A stretch of 64,000 nt of DNA from NCBI GenBank assembly GCA_023105745.1, contig JALGQZ010000008.1, positions 20,769,866 through 20,833,865 on the forward strand, read 5' to 3'. Every line of letters starts with the position of its first letter. The first letter of the stretch is position 1. Below are positions 34,002-46,370 of the stretch, piece by piece. The position numbers were made by a program, and so were the translations under genes. A model generated the notes under the pieces. That model did not search any database, was not told where the DNA came from, and saw only the letters and a program-made list of their open reading frames with translations. This stretch comes from Austropuccinia psidii (Eukaryota > Basidiomycota > Pucciniomycetes > Pucciniales > Sphaerophragmiaceae).

Positions 34002-35727
34002 AATGAACTGCCCTAATTTTAATCAGCCAGTTGCAGGGGGCCCTTCAGGAAAGGTTTATTACATAGAAATGTATAATTCAATTTCTCAGAACAGCAAAGT
34101 AATTGAAAGTTTGATTCAGAAAGCTGAAAATAGACCTTGGGGAAGTAGCAAGCATGCCCAAAAGAATAAAGGAAAGGGGCAAAGATTCAGCCCCAAAGGT
34201 CATCGATTTCAAACAAAAATCCCAAAAAGCAATCTGAAACCATTGGCTCAAAACAATAAAGCATACCCCCAAACAGCCTCTAGAAACATTAGTTAAGTGC
34301 AATCCAATTCATATGGTCATTCAAGATGCTCCACCAGACTTCAAAAGAGATATTAGGACACTATACTTAGAGCTTAAATAGCTTATGAAATCCTTTTGCA
34401 TTTAGGAATTGTTATAAGTACATGTTAAGATTTTATGGGGAATTCTTACCCCAGAAGTGATGCCAACCACACCAGATAAACTATTGTTAAAGGAGTTCTA
34501 CCAGCGATTCTCAAGTGTAGAAGAGATTCAAAGTGTGGCACAGAACTCAAATGGTGTTTAATTGATTAATGGAGCCCAAGTTCAAACATTATGCAATTCA
34601 CGGGCTGGAAAAAGAAAATTGGGCAAGAACATAATCAACATCAAAGATTTCTATATTATGTATGTCTGTGCAATCCTTGCCAAACTTGGGACTTGTATGT
34701 GGGAAACTGATATGGAGGAGGCACCTGGTTCCCTTTACAACAAGGCTTGTTGTATTTTCACATTGATGACCTTTTGACAAATATCTTGCATCAGGGCTTA
34801 TCACTACATGCACGCACACCTTACTTACTGTAGCAATCTTGGTCTTCTCAGCAGTGCATTATGTTTTGGATGAAAATTATAGAAGAGAAAACAGTGAAAA
34901 AGGTTGGAAAGGGAAAGATTTGGTGAGGAACGAAGTACAGCAGGCAAGAAAACAAGTAAGTATTTCTCTTGCTGAGAGATTTGGAAAAGGTCAAAACACT
35001 TACCCATGTTGTCTTTTGAAAAATTTGGGTGATCACTGTTACAAGTTCTTGGTTATGCACAGATATCCCAAATCAGAACATGTAATTTCATGGGATTTGA
35101 ACACTCGTAGTGATTATGAGTACAATTCTCAACTGGGTGACACCCAGTTGAGGTCAAAACTCTTGCATACCAATCTTAGAGGTCCAAAACATTCTTTCAA
35201 AGACTCAATTGTATAATAAAGGAAGTTGATTCCATGCTGTGTCGCCAGTCATATCAACAAATTTGCCAAAGGAAAGAAAAGCCAATCATTTCAGAATTTG
35301 CAAAAACACCAAAAAACATTCCAGTTGACTTTTACAGACCGGAATGGTTCAATGAAAGAAACACTCTGAAAAAATGATTGCAGCTGATGTGGGAGATGTC
35401 GCCTTTGTTTCAGTTGAAGAAATAACTTTGGGATTAAAAGAACATCCTGATGAAAAATTAGCAATAATCGTTTTGACAATCAAGTATTATGAAATCAAGA
35501 CTGACATTCCCTAAGATAGTTACAACTACAGTGTTTCAATTGGTGACAGTGACAAGATGATTCATTTAGACGTGAATAATCAATTCGATGTTGACAAAAA
35601 TCTGGTGGAGCAGGAAATCATGAAGCATGAGAAAAGGGAGGTTGAGCTACTTGATGAAGTGGAATTTTTTAATGAAACATATGAAGATGTATTGATGGCC
35701 AATGCTTGGGATATAAGATCACAATAG
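34002..35727 (+). pseudogene. Unrecognised rust-type repeated gene, decayed
   Basis: It starts at MNCPNFNQPVAGGPSGKV and continues VYYIEMYNSISQNSKVIESL, with a Lys/Gln-rich stretch. After stops it reads DGAQVQTLCNSRAGKRKLGK, DFYIMYVCAILAKLG, a tract with VNARYK-type basic residues in shifted frames, and TPKNIPVDFYRPEWFN. It ends in an acidic tail (KREVELLDEVEFFNETYEDV) and SQ-stop near 35727. I recall the same order from a multi-copy rust protein family of unknown function. The acidic tail and basic centre suggest a nuclear or nucleic-acid-bound role, which is inference. At least six stops or frameshifts are present. Confidence 0.55.
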
Positions 35728-36599
35728 CCGAGTGCAAGGAGGTTCATTTTTGAAGATGAAGGAGGCTTTTAAAGGTTTTTCAAGTACAACTTAAAATTGA
35801 AGTGGTGATGTGGCCAAAGGTTTTGTTTCTATTCTTTTAAACTCAAAAATATTTGTTATAATATCAAATGGGCTTAGTTTTGCTATATGATAATCTCAAC
35901 TCAGTACATTTTTTGTGGTTTGGTTATGAAGAATCCCCACTTAATTAGGCGTTAAAACCACTTGTAATTAGCTTCGGGTTAGAAAAAATTTGCTGATGAA
36001 ATTGTTTTATTTTGCAAGAGCGCTGTATATAGTGCAAATTTATTGTGGGCTTGGAATAGAGGTCGGTTTAATAGGATTTATACATGGCTTAGAATTCCAA
36101 CAGGTATTTTTAAAGACAAGAAAAAGGTTATTTATTGGGTTGAAATTATTTTGTTGGTTTGAAACAAGCCTCCCACTGTTTTGAAAGCACATGTGTCAGA
36201 AATAAGCTGCCATTCTGAGTTAAAAAAACTAAATTAAAAACTTTCGTATCCCCTACTCTTGTGAGAAATTTTATACCTTTTTAATGACAAATATAAAGAC
36301 ACTTGGAACCTTGCACCCCAGAGTCCATCCTGCGAGTTTTCTATACACACATGTAGCTACTACTTGCAATGAAGGAACTATCACAACCCTCCCTATTTGA
36401 ATTAAACACTACTTAAAAACTGTCAAACACACTGTTCAGCCATTTTTCTTCACCCCACTCACTTTTTGCAATATTCAATTTCTTTACCAAAAGAAGAACA
36501 TCCTTCAAAGATCCATTCAACACCTTGAGAATAAGCACCACTTTTTCAAATCAATATTCATTGTTTCTAATATACTCAATCATATTATTTTGCTCACTA
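35728..36599. other. Intergenic, no gene seen
   Basis: AT-rich sequence between the 3' ends of two convergent pseudogenes; only short ORFs. Confidence 0.5.
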
Positions 36600-38640
36600 C
36601 TACCAATTAAGTAGCCCCTTTTTAATGTTGAAATCTCCTTTGAATAGTTGAGCAAGACCAGCGCCCCTTGGGATGAGATATTTGGGAGTAGTGACGGAGA
36701 GATGGTTGTGTGATTTCCAAATGTGATAAAATATGAACTTATGTTTGGTGATCCATATCAAAATCCTCTTCATGAATATTTTCTTTTTTTCACGCATATC
36801 CCAGTCATTTTTCCCCATTAGCCATTGCAATCAACAAAAGGATTTCATAATTTTCAACCCAATTTTACCTTGAGAAAACAAAACTTTAATACATTTAATC
36901 AAGCTAAACCAGCTTGTCACTTACCAATTTGCCCTGAAGTATGAATTTTTTTGTAGAATTCATTTCAGCCTCTCCCCTTCAAACTCAGCCCCACCCATCA
37001 AAGGCCCCCACTTCCTGAGATGCATCTCAATATGCAAGGCATAGTGATGATTTGGATTGATTTTATAGCTTTGAAATAACCTTTTTGATTATTCACAGTA
37101 ATTCCAATATTCTTCTTCAAAGCTTTTGCAATATTCCTTTGTGATTTACCAAGCTTCAAACGTATGTGTGCATACAACCAATGGAAAGGAATTTTCAACC
37201 AATTTAAATATCTCCAACAATTGTGTCCACAAATTTTAATTGTAAATATATTGAGAAAAGTGACCACCATTTTCTTGAATTTATTTTACCCCCTTTTGCT
37301 TGTCCAAGCCATTTTGGCATGCAAGTGACACCAAATGAAACAATGACATCTGACAATGCCTTTATCACCCACTGCCCCTGCTACCATGACAGACCAGCCT
37401 GACCACCTACGTTTTCATTTTTTATTTCGCAAAAATCTTTGTCTTGGTTGGAGCTTTTTTCAGTTTTATCATATTCAAATTTCTCAAATTCCCACCTCAG
37501 TTTCTGTCAGAAATGGGGTTGAAGTATCGCTCCAAACCAATCAGGCAGGATCCCCAATGGTATCTGTTTCACAGGCTCCCACTAATGCAGGAAATTCAGC
37601 TCAGACCACCTAATTCCAGTCTTCTTAATAACTTTTGTAAATTCAGCTTTTGGAAAGCATGAAAGTAGTCTTTAACCTGAAACTTCGGTTTCATTTCTTG
37701 AATATCATCATTTAGAAAGTCGCACCATGAGCAAAGGTTAGTAGCAGAATATGAAGCAAAGCTAGCCACTTTGTGATTAGCTAACAAATTGCCACCTAAA
37801 CATCCAAGCTGGACTATTACCCTGTGACAATTTGGCTGTTGGGATGTTTTGATTATGATTCCTGAATCCAGTTGAATCATTTCATTGGATAATATATTTA
37901 AAATATTGCTGATAGTTACCATGTTTGGCTGAGTAGGCTCTTGAACAAGGCACAAAATTAAAGTATTTTCAACCCTTCCATTGAGTAGTTAGAGGGAGGT
38001 GAAGGAAGTTCAAAGAAAGAAATCCAAGGTACACTTGATTTTCTGCTGCTTTGTTTGAAAGAGGATTAAACCAGTCTGTAAACACACTGAATTCCAACTG
38101 AATTATTGTTGAGTTTTTTTTCGTTGGCATTTAGGGTAGAGGTCTGTGGACGCAGGAGCTTGTTTACAATTTTATATCTCTTTATTTGTTGATATTACTC
38201 TTGTTTTCCAGTATTCAATTTATGGTTCACTTCAAGGAATAAACCATTGCAGCCACTTTGAATAATTTTTGGTGAAATCGACTGATTTAGGTTTTCTATG
38301 CTTTTTATGTGTCTGAGATCTAGAATGGTGCATCCAAATCCTCCTGATATTCAGAAGATGCCAAAAAAAAATGATGAAATAGAGGTGCACCACATGCATG
38401 ATAGGATGCAAAATTCTTTTACTTGAACTCATGAGGGGCTGTTTCAATATTGTATGTGGAATAGAATTTAGGGAAACAGATATATTGATTGAGTTCTGGA
38501 GTAAGGTCAAGTTTCTTCACCACTGTTTTTAAATCCTTAAGAATTTGCAGCTGAATCTACTTACCACTATTTACTTGTTTGGATAGATTGATGAGATGCA
38601 TAAGATACTTTCTTGCAACTTGACACTTCTCTTGGCTAAT
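36600..38640 (-). pseudogene. tnp2-like transposase pseudogene 2, a different family
   Basis: Minus-strand pieces in shifting frames are RRIWMHHSRSQTHKKHRKPK, YSKWLQWFIP, MCLVQEPTQPN and QLDSGIIIKTSQQPN. Then come VIVQLGCLGGNLLANHKVA, SATNLCSWCDFLND, a WSELNFLH-like block with PVKQIPLGI, and ALSDVIVSFGVTCMPKW and LGQAKGGKINSRKWWSLFS. The order (GxxPGP-like region, shut-off Cys motif CSWC, second Asp region, R/K-GLGEAKGGK-like block) fits a tnp2/CACTA-type transposase. It shares almost no words with the copy at 27202, so it is a separate family. It is heavily broken; ends are approximate. Confidence 0.6.
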
Positions 38641-39477
38641 ACCACCAACAACATGAAACCATGCAATGAGGAAAAGCATAAGTTCTACAAAAAAGAAAAA
38701 GTTAGACAATCATCACTGGTAAGAAAGGGGATAAAATTTACTTATGGATCAATTCAAAAAACAAATCTTTGGTGCAATAACAAATATTTGGGCTTTCTGG
38801 ACTGAAAGCTAACTTTTGTACGGCCTCTCTTGAATCATGAGGCTCTGATACTGTTGTTTTTGAGTTATCTCAGATAAGTGCTTTTTGCATTGGCAATATT
38901 TTGCCCAATGTTGATTACAAGTGCATCAAAAAACAAGAACACCTTGAGTTTTCTTGCCATTTTCATCAGTGTAGTTGAATTTAATGCACTAAGAGGAATT
39001 GCAGACTTCCATATGATCCATTTGGTTGGTTAAAAAAATAAATTTGAAAGTATTTTGAAAATTATTAATGTATTTTTATGGTTACAAAAAATTGAATTGA
39101 AAAACAATTTCTGCAAAAAATCAAATCTTGGTGGTTCAAAAATAAGTTGACTAGAAATTAATTGAAGAAAAGTTTTATTCCAAAAAGAATTTGCATTGCA
39201 CTCAATGGAAAAAAACTTTAATTTTTGATAGTTAAAAAAAATGTGTAAAAAGAAATGAAAAAAAGAAATCTCCAAATAAAGATGTTGGGGATGAAACCAG
39301 TGGGGTGTCCAAATGTTGCATATGCACGGTTGGATGGGAATTTGGTAAAGAAAGAAGGAGCTTCAAGACGAGGCCACACAGTGCAATGTCAATTGAATGA
39401 CATTTTTACACTACACTACTTCAACTGATAACATAAATCCTCACACCAACACCTCATCCAACACATTTCAAAATTTT
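38641..39477. other. AT-rich intergenic region, no gene seen
   Basis: Short ORFs only. It may include the upstream region of the minus-strand transposase. Confidence 0.5.
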
Positions 39478-39775
39478 CTCTGAAAAAAAAAATTAAACAT
39501 AAAAAAAAGAAAAATTTCAACAGAAAAAAATTTTTCTTAACAGGAAAACATTTCTTTTTTCAACATAAAAAAAATTGCAACATAAATGATTTTTTTTCCA
39601 ACATAAAAAAAAAATTCAAACATAAATAAAAAAAAAAGTTTAACTGGAAAAAAATGCTTCCACCATAAAAAAATTTTTCTGACTTAAAAAAAAATTTTCT
39701 TCAACATACAAAAGAATTTTCACCATAAAAAAAAGAAAAGAAAAGAAAATAAAAAAATAAAAAAAGTAAAAATTA
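39478..39775 (+). repeat. A-rich array with a recurrent caacataaaaaa word
   Basis: Words of the form caacataaaaaaaa or caccataaaaaaa recur roughly every 30 bp, separated by tttttct or gaaaaaaa runs. It is a decayed tandem or simple repeat without coding content. Confidence 0.65.
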
Positions 39776-39808
39776 AGTAAAGAATCAAAGAACAGCTCAA
39801 ATACAAAA

Positions 39809-39955
39809 ATTAGCCCTTGTATGACTTTAAACTTCTGGGTAGAAACCTGAAGTCTAAGATCAGTCCTTGTATGAATTTAAACTGCAGGGTAGGAACCTTA
39901 AGGCTAAAATTAGTCCTTTTATGACTTTAAACTGCAGGGGTAGCACATCAGAGGG
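39809..39955 (+). repeat. 50-bp tandem repeat, three copies
   Basis: Three copies of attagtccttgtatgactttaaactgcagggtagaaacc with a spacing of 50 bp. A further diverged copy (atccttgtatgacattaaactgcagg) lies near 61338, on the far side of Element 2. Element 2 therefore inserted into this repeat neighbourhood. Confidence 0.75.
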
Positions 39956-40110
39956 CAGAAAATTCAAGTAAAATCAAGGCAAGATGATAATTTTTTTAAA
40001 AAAACTGATAAGGCCAAGAGTAACAACAAAAGTGAAGAATACAACAATGAAGAATATTCAATACAAACAGGAGTATTAATTTTTATCTGTTTTTTTCTTG
40101 TTAAGACAGT

Positions 40111-42004
40111 TGTGAGCCCTGAGGTATACTTTACATACCCAAATAGTCCACAAGTATCTTAAAAGAAATTTTGAATTATGCATAACCCATAAGTCATGCA
40201 TATATCCAAAATTCATCATTTTTGATTTCAGAAAAGATGAATAACTTTTTATTGAGTAAGTAAATCCATGCATTTAAGGCCAGATTTGGATTCTACACTA
40301 AAATTCACCTAGGGTAGCTCCATAGAGTGAATAAGCTCAAATTAACGCTTTGAGGTGGTAAAATGGAAAATACTTCAATACCACATCATCAATACCACAT
40401 AAAAGATCTGTGAAAATTTTTGTTTTTCTTAATTTCACGCCAAAATAATGGGAAAGTGAGAAATCCCATGTTACATTTACACTAAGAATAGTGTTATGCA
40501 TGTTTTGAGCACTGAATATCATGTTATTCTTACATGGACTTTTGGTAGACCCATAGTGGATAGCTCACTTGAAGCTTAAATTTCTATTTTGACGTGAAAA
40601 ATAGGCAAGGGGGACAAAAGACATCAAATAGAGCCAGAGTACCCAACTTCTGAGGCCTCAGAGGTGTGGACAGCTCCAAAGCTTGGCTCCATGGCTGATC
40701 TTGGCCTAATTGGTAAACTAAAACCTTTTGGGAACTTGGTTACCATGTTACAACTACAGTAAGACTTAAGAAAATAGCAAATAACCTGCTATTTTGACGT
40801 GCCAAGGAGGTAAAGCGCTACTTAGACTCCTGTAACCATGTCAATTCTTAATGACTTTCCATGAATAAACCCCAAAAGAGTAATTAAAACCCTTTTTGGA
40901 CTTGTAGCCATTGATTTACATCATAGCAACCAGTGAAACACTGATATTTGCAATTCTAGATAGAAATGAGGTCAAACCTTCAAAAATTCATTAAAAATAC
41001 AATTCTTAATTAATCTTTCTGAAACTTTCAGGACTAATGGAGAGCGTTATTGTCAACGGTAAAACCAAAAATAATTACAGTTTTACTAGTAAAATCAGAA
41101 GTTTTACTTACAGTCCATTTTTGACTATTTTATGTGAAACACTGAATCTTCAAAAGTTCACAGTAATAACAACCTGTGATGAAATTGGCAATAACATTGA
41201 TAACTTTGAGAAATCAATGATTAACTTGGAATAAAAGTGGATCTACAGATGTTACTCCTTTTATTCCTAACCATATTGGGGTTGGTAGTCACATAAAAGC
41301 ATCAATTAAGTAATTATGATAATCTTACGTGACAACTGATGATGCAATCAATAATCCAAAAAGGTTTATTGCTTTCTCACTCACTGGGTTTTCAGTTTGC
41401 TCCATGGCACGTTTCTGTGAGCTGTTGTTGACTTAAAAAGAGGCCTCCTCTTGCTGTTTTTTCCACATCATCATCTTATTATCATTTAAACCATTATTAC
41501 CAACAAGTAAGTATTAGTTACAGCTATTCTTAAGTGTTTTAAATCTTTCAGAATCAATCAGAAAGACGTGAAATCATAGAATCCAAGTATATATTGTTGT
41601 AATACTGTTATAAATCCTTTTGATCCCTTAAATCCACAATTCCACGTCAAATTTCTCTACTTTTATCTATCAATAAGTTCTTTGGAATATTAGTGAGTGA
41701 TTTATCTTTAATTCTTATAGTTTTTCTCTAAAATTAGTTTTATTCAAGAATTATCATTATAATTATTCTTGCAAAAGATAATTATATATTAAAATAATTT
41801 CATTATTTTGATAAAAGAAGTTTTATTATGAAAATCTTCTTGTAATTGATTCTAGTAGACAATTACTTGCTCACTGTTAAAATTGCTAGTAGTGCTCAAC
41901 ACGTGAAAGAAATAATTCTTTAATTATTTAATTTTGGTTATAATATTATTTTATTATTAGATTTCATAGTAATATTATCCTCACTTTCATAGTCACATCT
42001 TACA
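40111..42004 (+). repeat. 5' LTR of Element 2 (family A)
   Basis: It starts TGTGAGCCCTGAGG and ends CACATCTTACA, directly followed by the primer-binding region. It is about 1.89 kb and matches the reverse complement of 10595-12464. Confidence 0.95.
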
Positions 42005-42022
42005 TTTGGGGGCCTGGCCGTG
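42005..42022 (+). other. Putative primer-binding site of Element 2
   Basis: TTTGGGGGCCTGGCCGTG begins at the base after the LTR. The same word follows the family-B LTR of Element 3 and both Element 1 leader copies. The primer tRNA cannot be named from sequence alone. Confidence 0.7.
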
Positions 42023-42409
42023 TTTTTTGAACCTTGTACCCTTAATTAATATGTTTTTAAGTTCAAAAATATATTAATTTAATAATTTTTTCTTTCATTT
42101 ATAAGATAAAATATTCTTTATTTTTGAAATTGTTTTGGAAATCTTTTTCATTGAGGAATTTGGTTTAATTTTATATTGTTTTTACATGTGGCTTTGTCAC
42201 ATCCAAAAACTTATAAAATTATTATTTGAGTTACTCTGAATTAATTTTCATTCAAAATCTTAAATTTTAATTTTTTTTCTTCAAAAAGAATAATTTTTTT
42301 AATATTAAAAAATATAAAACTTATAAAAAATCTTTTATAATATTTTAAAAAGTAGAAAAAGTAATTTTTTCTCTTTTATAATTTTTTACTTTTTTTAAGC
42401 CAATACTGT
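42023..42409 (+). other. AT-rich leader of Element 2
   Basis: Non-coding, rich in A and T runs, and collinear with the Element 1 leader. It ends in a poly-pyrimidine stretch and ttttaag, a possible splice acceptor before the first coding exon of ORF1. Confidence 0.6.
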
Positions 42410-43376
42410 GCAGCTGGCAACAGACTCAGTAAAAGATATATCACTAGTTCAGAATTTTCAGAAGCAGAATCTGAAGACAGTATTGAGGTGCAAATTGCTA
42501 AAAGAGGCACCTTATTTAACTCAGAAAAGGGTAAATTACCACCAAAAGGTGTGTATTTTATCTTATATTTTCACCTTTTATCTTTAAATTGACATGAAAA
42601 TGGTGCATACCAGAAATGGAAGCAACAATTCAGTCCAAGTAGATGGATGGGGACAAGGAAGAGGCAAGACCAAATCCTGAAGTGCCTAGTCTTCCACAAG
42701 AAAAACCCATTTGGAGGATGCCAGAGTTGCCCCCCATTCACCAAGGTCTGTACTAACAGATTTTGACATGAATTCTGAGCCTGAACTGATTCATGACCAT
42801 ATTTCCAGGGCTGAACCATTCTTAAGTGGCAGCAATAGAAATATATCAATGCCAGTACAAAAATTGGTTCAGAGCAGCCAAAGAAGAGGAGTGGGAAATA
42901 TGCCCAAGCCTTTGGCAGGGGGCCATGAACTGCTACTTACACATCAAGGTTTTCTGGGTCAGGAGAAGACCATAGAACTCTTAGGAGGATGGAGCCCCTT
43001 GTCTTGCAAAGACAAGGTCAAAAAGATAAAGAATTGGTTGAAGAACCAAAGTCTTTAATCCATAGACCAGAAGAAGGATCTGGAAATGACTCCAGCTTTG
43101 GAGACAGAAGCCCCAGTGGCGTCCACCAGCTCCAAACCAGCTCCAGAAGTGTCCAAATACAAGCCAAAAGGACCTCAGAAGAAGCAGAGAGGTACAAAGA
43201 GCAATCAAAGCAAGGGCAAAGGCAAAGCAAATTGGCACAGACCTTACCCACAAGGGTTCAGGATCGCCAAATTGGAGCCTTCAGCAGTGGACAGTGTGTT
43301 CAACATGGCCAGAACTCTCATGGAATTCACAGACAAGGAGCAGGAAAGGATGAACAAGACCTTTCCACACAAATAA
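42410..43376 (+). pseudogene. ORF1 of Element 2, broken copy
   Basis: Collinear with ORF1 of Element 1: a first exon ending at 42548 (IEVQIAKRGTLFNSEKGKLP), intron 42549-42613 (65 bp), exon 42614-42745, intron 42746-42808 (63 bp) and exon 42809-43376. Intron sizes and splice sites are the same as in Element 1. Stops are TAG 42640, TAA 42823 and TAA 43056. A one-base deletion near 42950 shifts the frame. The last part (PALETEAPVASTSSKPAPEV, then KGKGKANWHRPYPQG) is open to 43376. Confidence 0.65.
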
Positions 43377-44839
43377 ATTCTGTACAAAGTAGTATTCATT
43401 TAGAAATTTGTATACTTGATTCAAAGTTAACTAAAATAACATCAGATATTAATGAATTTGAAAAACATGACAAGAAATATACTGAATGGTTTGAATTGAC
43501 AAGTGCCAGAGTTGTTGCAATTACCAATGCTTGTAGCAGAACTGAGAGTACATGTCAGAGTCAGAATGATGAAATGGAAGATCTTTCTATTTTTAAAATG
43601 AATGATCAACTTAAGATTCTACAAGATCATGTCTTGAAGATAGTTGAAAACACCAATCAGTTTGCTACACATTTAGCAAAAAGTGACAGTGAAAGGCAGA
43701 AGTTAAAGAATGAAATCATTGCAAATGTAAAACAAATTCATAAGAATTGTGAACCACATATGCCAAGACATTCTACACCTTTTACTGAAGGAAAACGTTC
43801 TGTTAAAGGAAGTTTCACCCCACTTCTAGGAGAAAATGTTGTCTCTGTCAAAGATATTCCCAAATTAGAAGAATGGCCAAAATTCTCTGGTGAAGGAGAA
43901 TATAACCATATTGAGTTTATCAGGACTATTGATATGTTACAAGAAGACTTTAATATACCTGATGAAATCAAAGTGGGGAAGTGACACTCTCTGTTTAACA
44001 GGACTGCAAAAAAATGGTATTACAAGATGAGGATGGATCATGGAAAACATGATTGGTCTTGGTGGAAATCTGAAGTGATTACCAAATGGGCCAACAATTC
44101 TTGGAGGTTTGAAATGGAAAATGCCTTTAAAAGTGCCATTTTTAACTCAGAGAAGGATAAAACACTTACTTGGTTCTTCAAACAAAAAGACAGATTATCT
44201 GCTTTACACCAAGATATTTCTGACACTATGATTAATATGAAGATATTAAGTAAGTGTGGAGGAGAACTGGAACATGCAATCAAAATCAGATGTGTAGAAC
44301 CCTGCTCAACAGATGACTACATTAATGCAATGGAAGATATCATTACCAGGACAAGAATTGGTAAAACCTGGACTAGAATCCCTTTGGAATCCAAGATGAT
44401 CCCAAAGATTCCCAGAGAGGATAAAGGACCAGAAAGACCTGTCTTGAAGTGTCATAAATGTGGAAGTACTTCACATTTAGTAAACACTTGCACCAAAAAG
44501 ACAAAAATCAATGAAGTTCAGGTCATTGAAGAAATTCAGTGTACTGAAGAGAAAGAGGACTCTGATCAAGATTCTGCAGTCTCTGAAGATACACCAGTGG
44601 AGGACTATCCCATTGAAAACATTACAGCTTTCTTTGAAGTCACAGAAGTCCATAGCCACTTGCCACAGTACAGTGAGGATTGCCGCAACCTGATCAATAT
44701 CCAAGATGCCAGAATGTGTCAAACAAAAACTGCTAGAGGAAAGGGTTACACTGCCGGAACATCCTGTATCACATCAGCTTTGATGAGCGATATTGAAGCC
44801 AAAGTAAATTTGGATAAAGCGCATTTTGCACTTGTGTAG
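42711..44839 (+). pseudogene. gag: Gag of Element 2 with zinc knuckle
   Basis: The start ATG at 42711 (MEDARVAPHSPRS) is equivalent to 9796 in Element 1. After the deletion near 42950 the frame is 42989-43984 and 44027-44839. It carries coiled-coil-like text (LDSKLTKITSDINEFEKHDK), the capsid-like region (EEWPKFSGEGEYNHIEFI, then KKWYYKMRMDHGKHDW) and a CCHC knuckle CHKCGSTSHLVNTC at about 44450-44491. TGA at 43982-43984 breaks it. The frame would run on into protease, but a one-base loss at about 44815 turns the DTGA site into DKAH and stops at 44839. Confidence 0.9.
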
Positions 44840-46370
44840 GCAAAGATTATCTCCAAATTATACTTCCTGAATGGAAAAACCATCTGTTACCAATAGAAGG
44901 TGTGCAATTTAGTAGTGCCAGTAACAATATGTACCTCTTGGGTATGTTAGACACTAATCTTGTATTTCCACACGCAGCAGGAAGTGTAAGGATGAAGACT
45001 GAGATTGTTGTAATGGATAATTGCACATCTCAGCACATTATTCTTGGAACTAGGTGCTATAAGAGGAAATGAAGTTGATATTACTCTTAATATTGACAGG
45101 CCATATCCTCCAGTACTTAGAAGAACAGCTTATCCAGCCAGTCCCAGAGCTAGAGAAGCCTTGGAAAAACATATCCAAGAGTTAATCCAAATTGGTGTAC
45201 TAAGAAAAGTAGGCCATAATGAGATAGTTGAAGTGACAACACCTGTTATTATTGCATGGCATAATGACAAGTCAAGAATGGTTGGGGATTTCAGAGCATT
45301 GAATACCTACACAGTTCCAGATAGGTATCCAATCCCTAGAATTCAAGAAACCTTGACTCAATTGTCTAAAGTCAAGTATATAACATCAATGGATTCATTG
45401 AAAGGTTTCCATCAGAATGTTTTGATGCCTAAAGCTAAGAAATTACTTAGAATTATCACTCACTGTGGTATTTATGAGTATCTGAGAATGCCTTTTGGGA
45501 TTAAAATGCTCCATCCCATTATCAAAGAATGGTGAACACAATTTTTCCCACAGAATTGTCTGAAGGATGGCTTATCAATTATATTGATGATATTATCATA
45601 TGTTCTGATTCATGGTCTTTGCACCTTGAAAGACTTGCAAGAGTACTTCACAAAGTTGCAGAAGTGAACATCAAGATTTCACTTAAGAAATTCAATTTTA
45701 GTTTTGAAGAACTCAAAGCATTAGGACATATTGTTTCTGGTTTAAGCTTGGGTATTGACAAAAACAAATTAACAGCAGTGTTACTTAAACCAATACCCCA
45801 GAATAAAAAAGAAATGATGTCTTTTCTTGGATTTGCCAGTTATTATAGGCAACACTTGAAAGACTTTGCAATTCTAGCCAAGTCACTTTATAAAATCTGT
45901 GATCAACAGACTGTATTTGAGATGACACAGGAGAGAATTAAGGCTTATGAGAAGATAAGGAGAGCTCTTACAGAAGCACCTTTACTCCTCATGCCTGACT
46001 GGAATATTCCCTTTAAATTGTACATTGATGCATGTGGAGATGGATTAGGGGAAGCCCTACATCAAGTCCAAATTATTGATTACAAACCTACAGAAGGACC
46101 AGTTTGTTATATCTCAAGACAAATCAAACCAACAGAGGCCAGATATGGTGCAAGGCAAATGGAGTGCTTATGTTTGGTATGGGCAGTTGAGAAATTACAC
46201 TATTATCTTGATGGCAATGTTTTTGAAGTGATAACTGATTTTAATGCAGTAAAATCACTTCTTAACATGAAAACTCCCAACAGACACATGTTGAGATGGC
46301 AAATAGCCATTCAGGAATATAGAGGAAACATAAATATAGTCCACAAAGCAGGAAACATTCACAAGAATGC
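44840..46370 (+). pseudogene. pol: Protease remnant, RT and RNase H of Element 2
   Basis: Protease text continues in a shifted frame to about 45045. There about 270 bp present in Element 1 are missing, joining TSQHIILG to LGAIRGNEVDITLNIDR. The RT then shows RRTAYPASP, KSRMVGDFRALNTY, SMDSLKGFHQN (motif A Asp present), a frameshift near 45505, and the intact [10 protein letters not shown]. RNase H follows ([28 protein letters not shown]). The sequence stops at the solo LTR at 46371. Confidence 0.92.

Noticed and set aside
42571..42849. Antisense ORF over the start of ORF1/gag, shared with 9658-9936
   Set aside because: Shared because the two elements are homologous; it lies opposite a doubly coding segment, which limits stops on the other strand.
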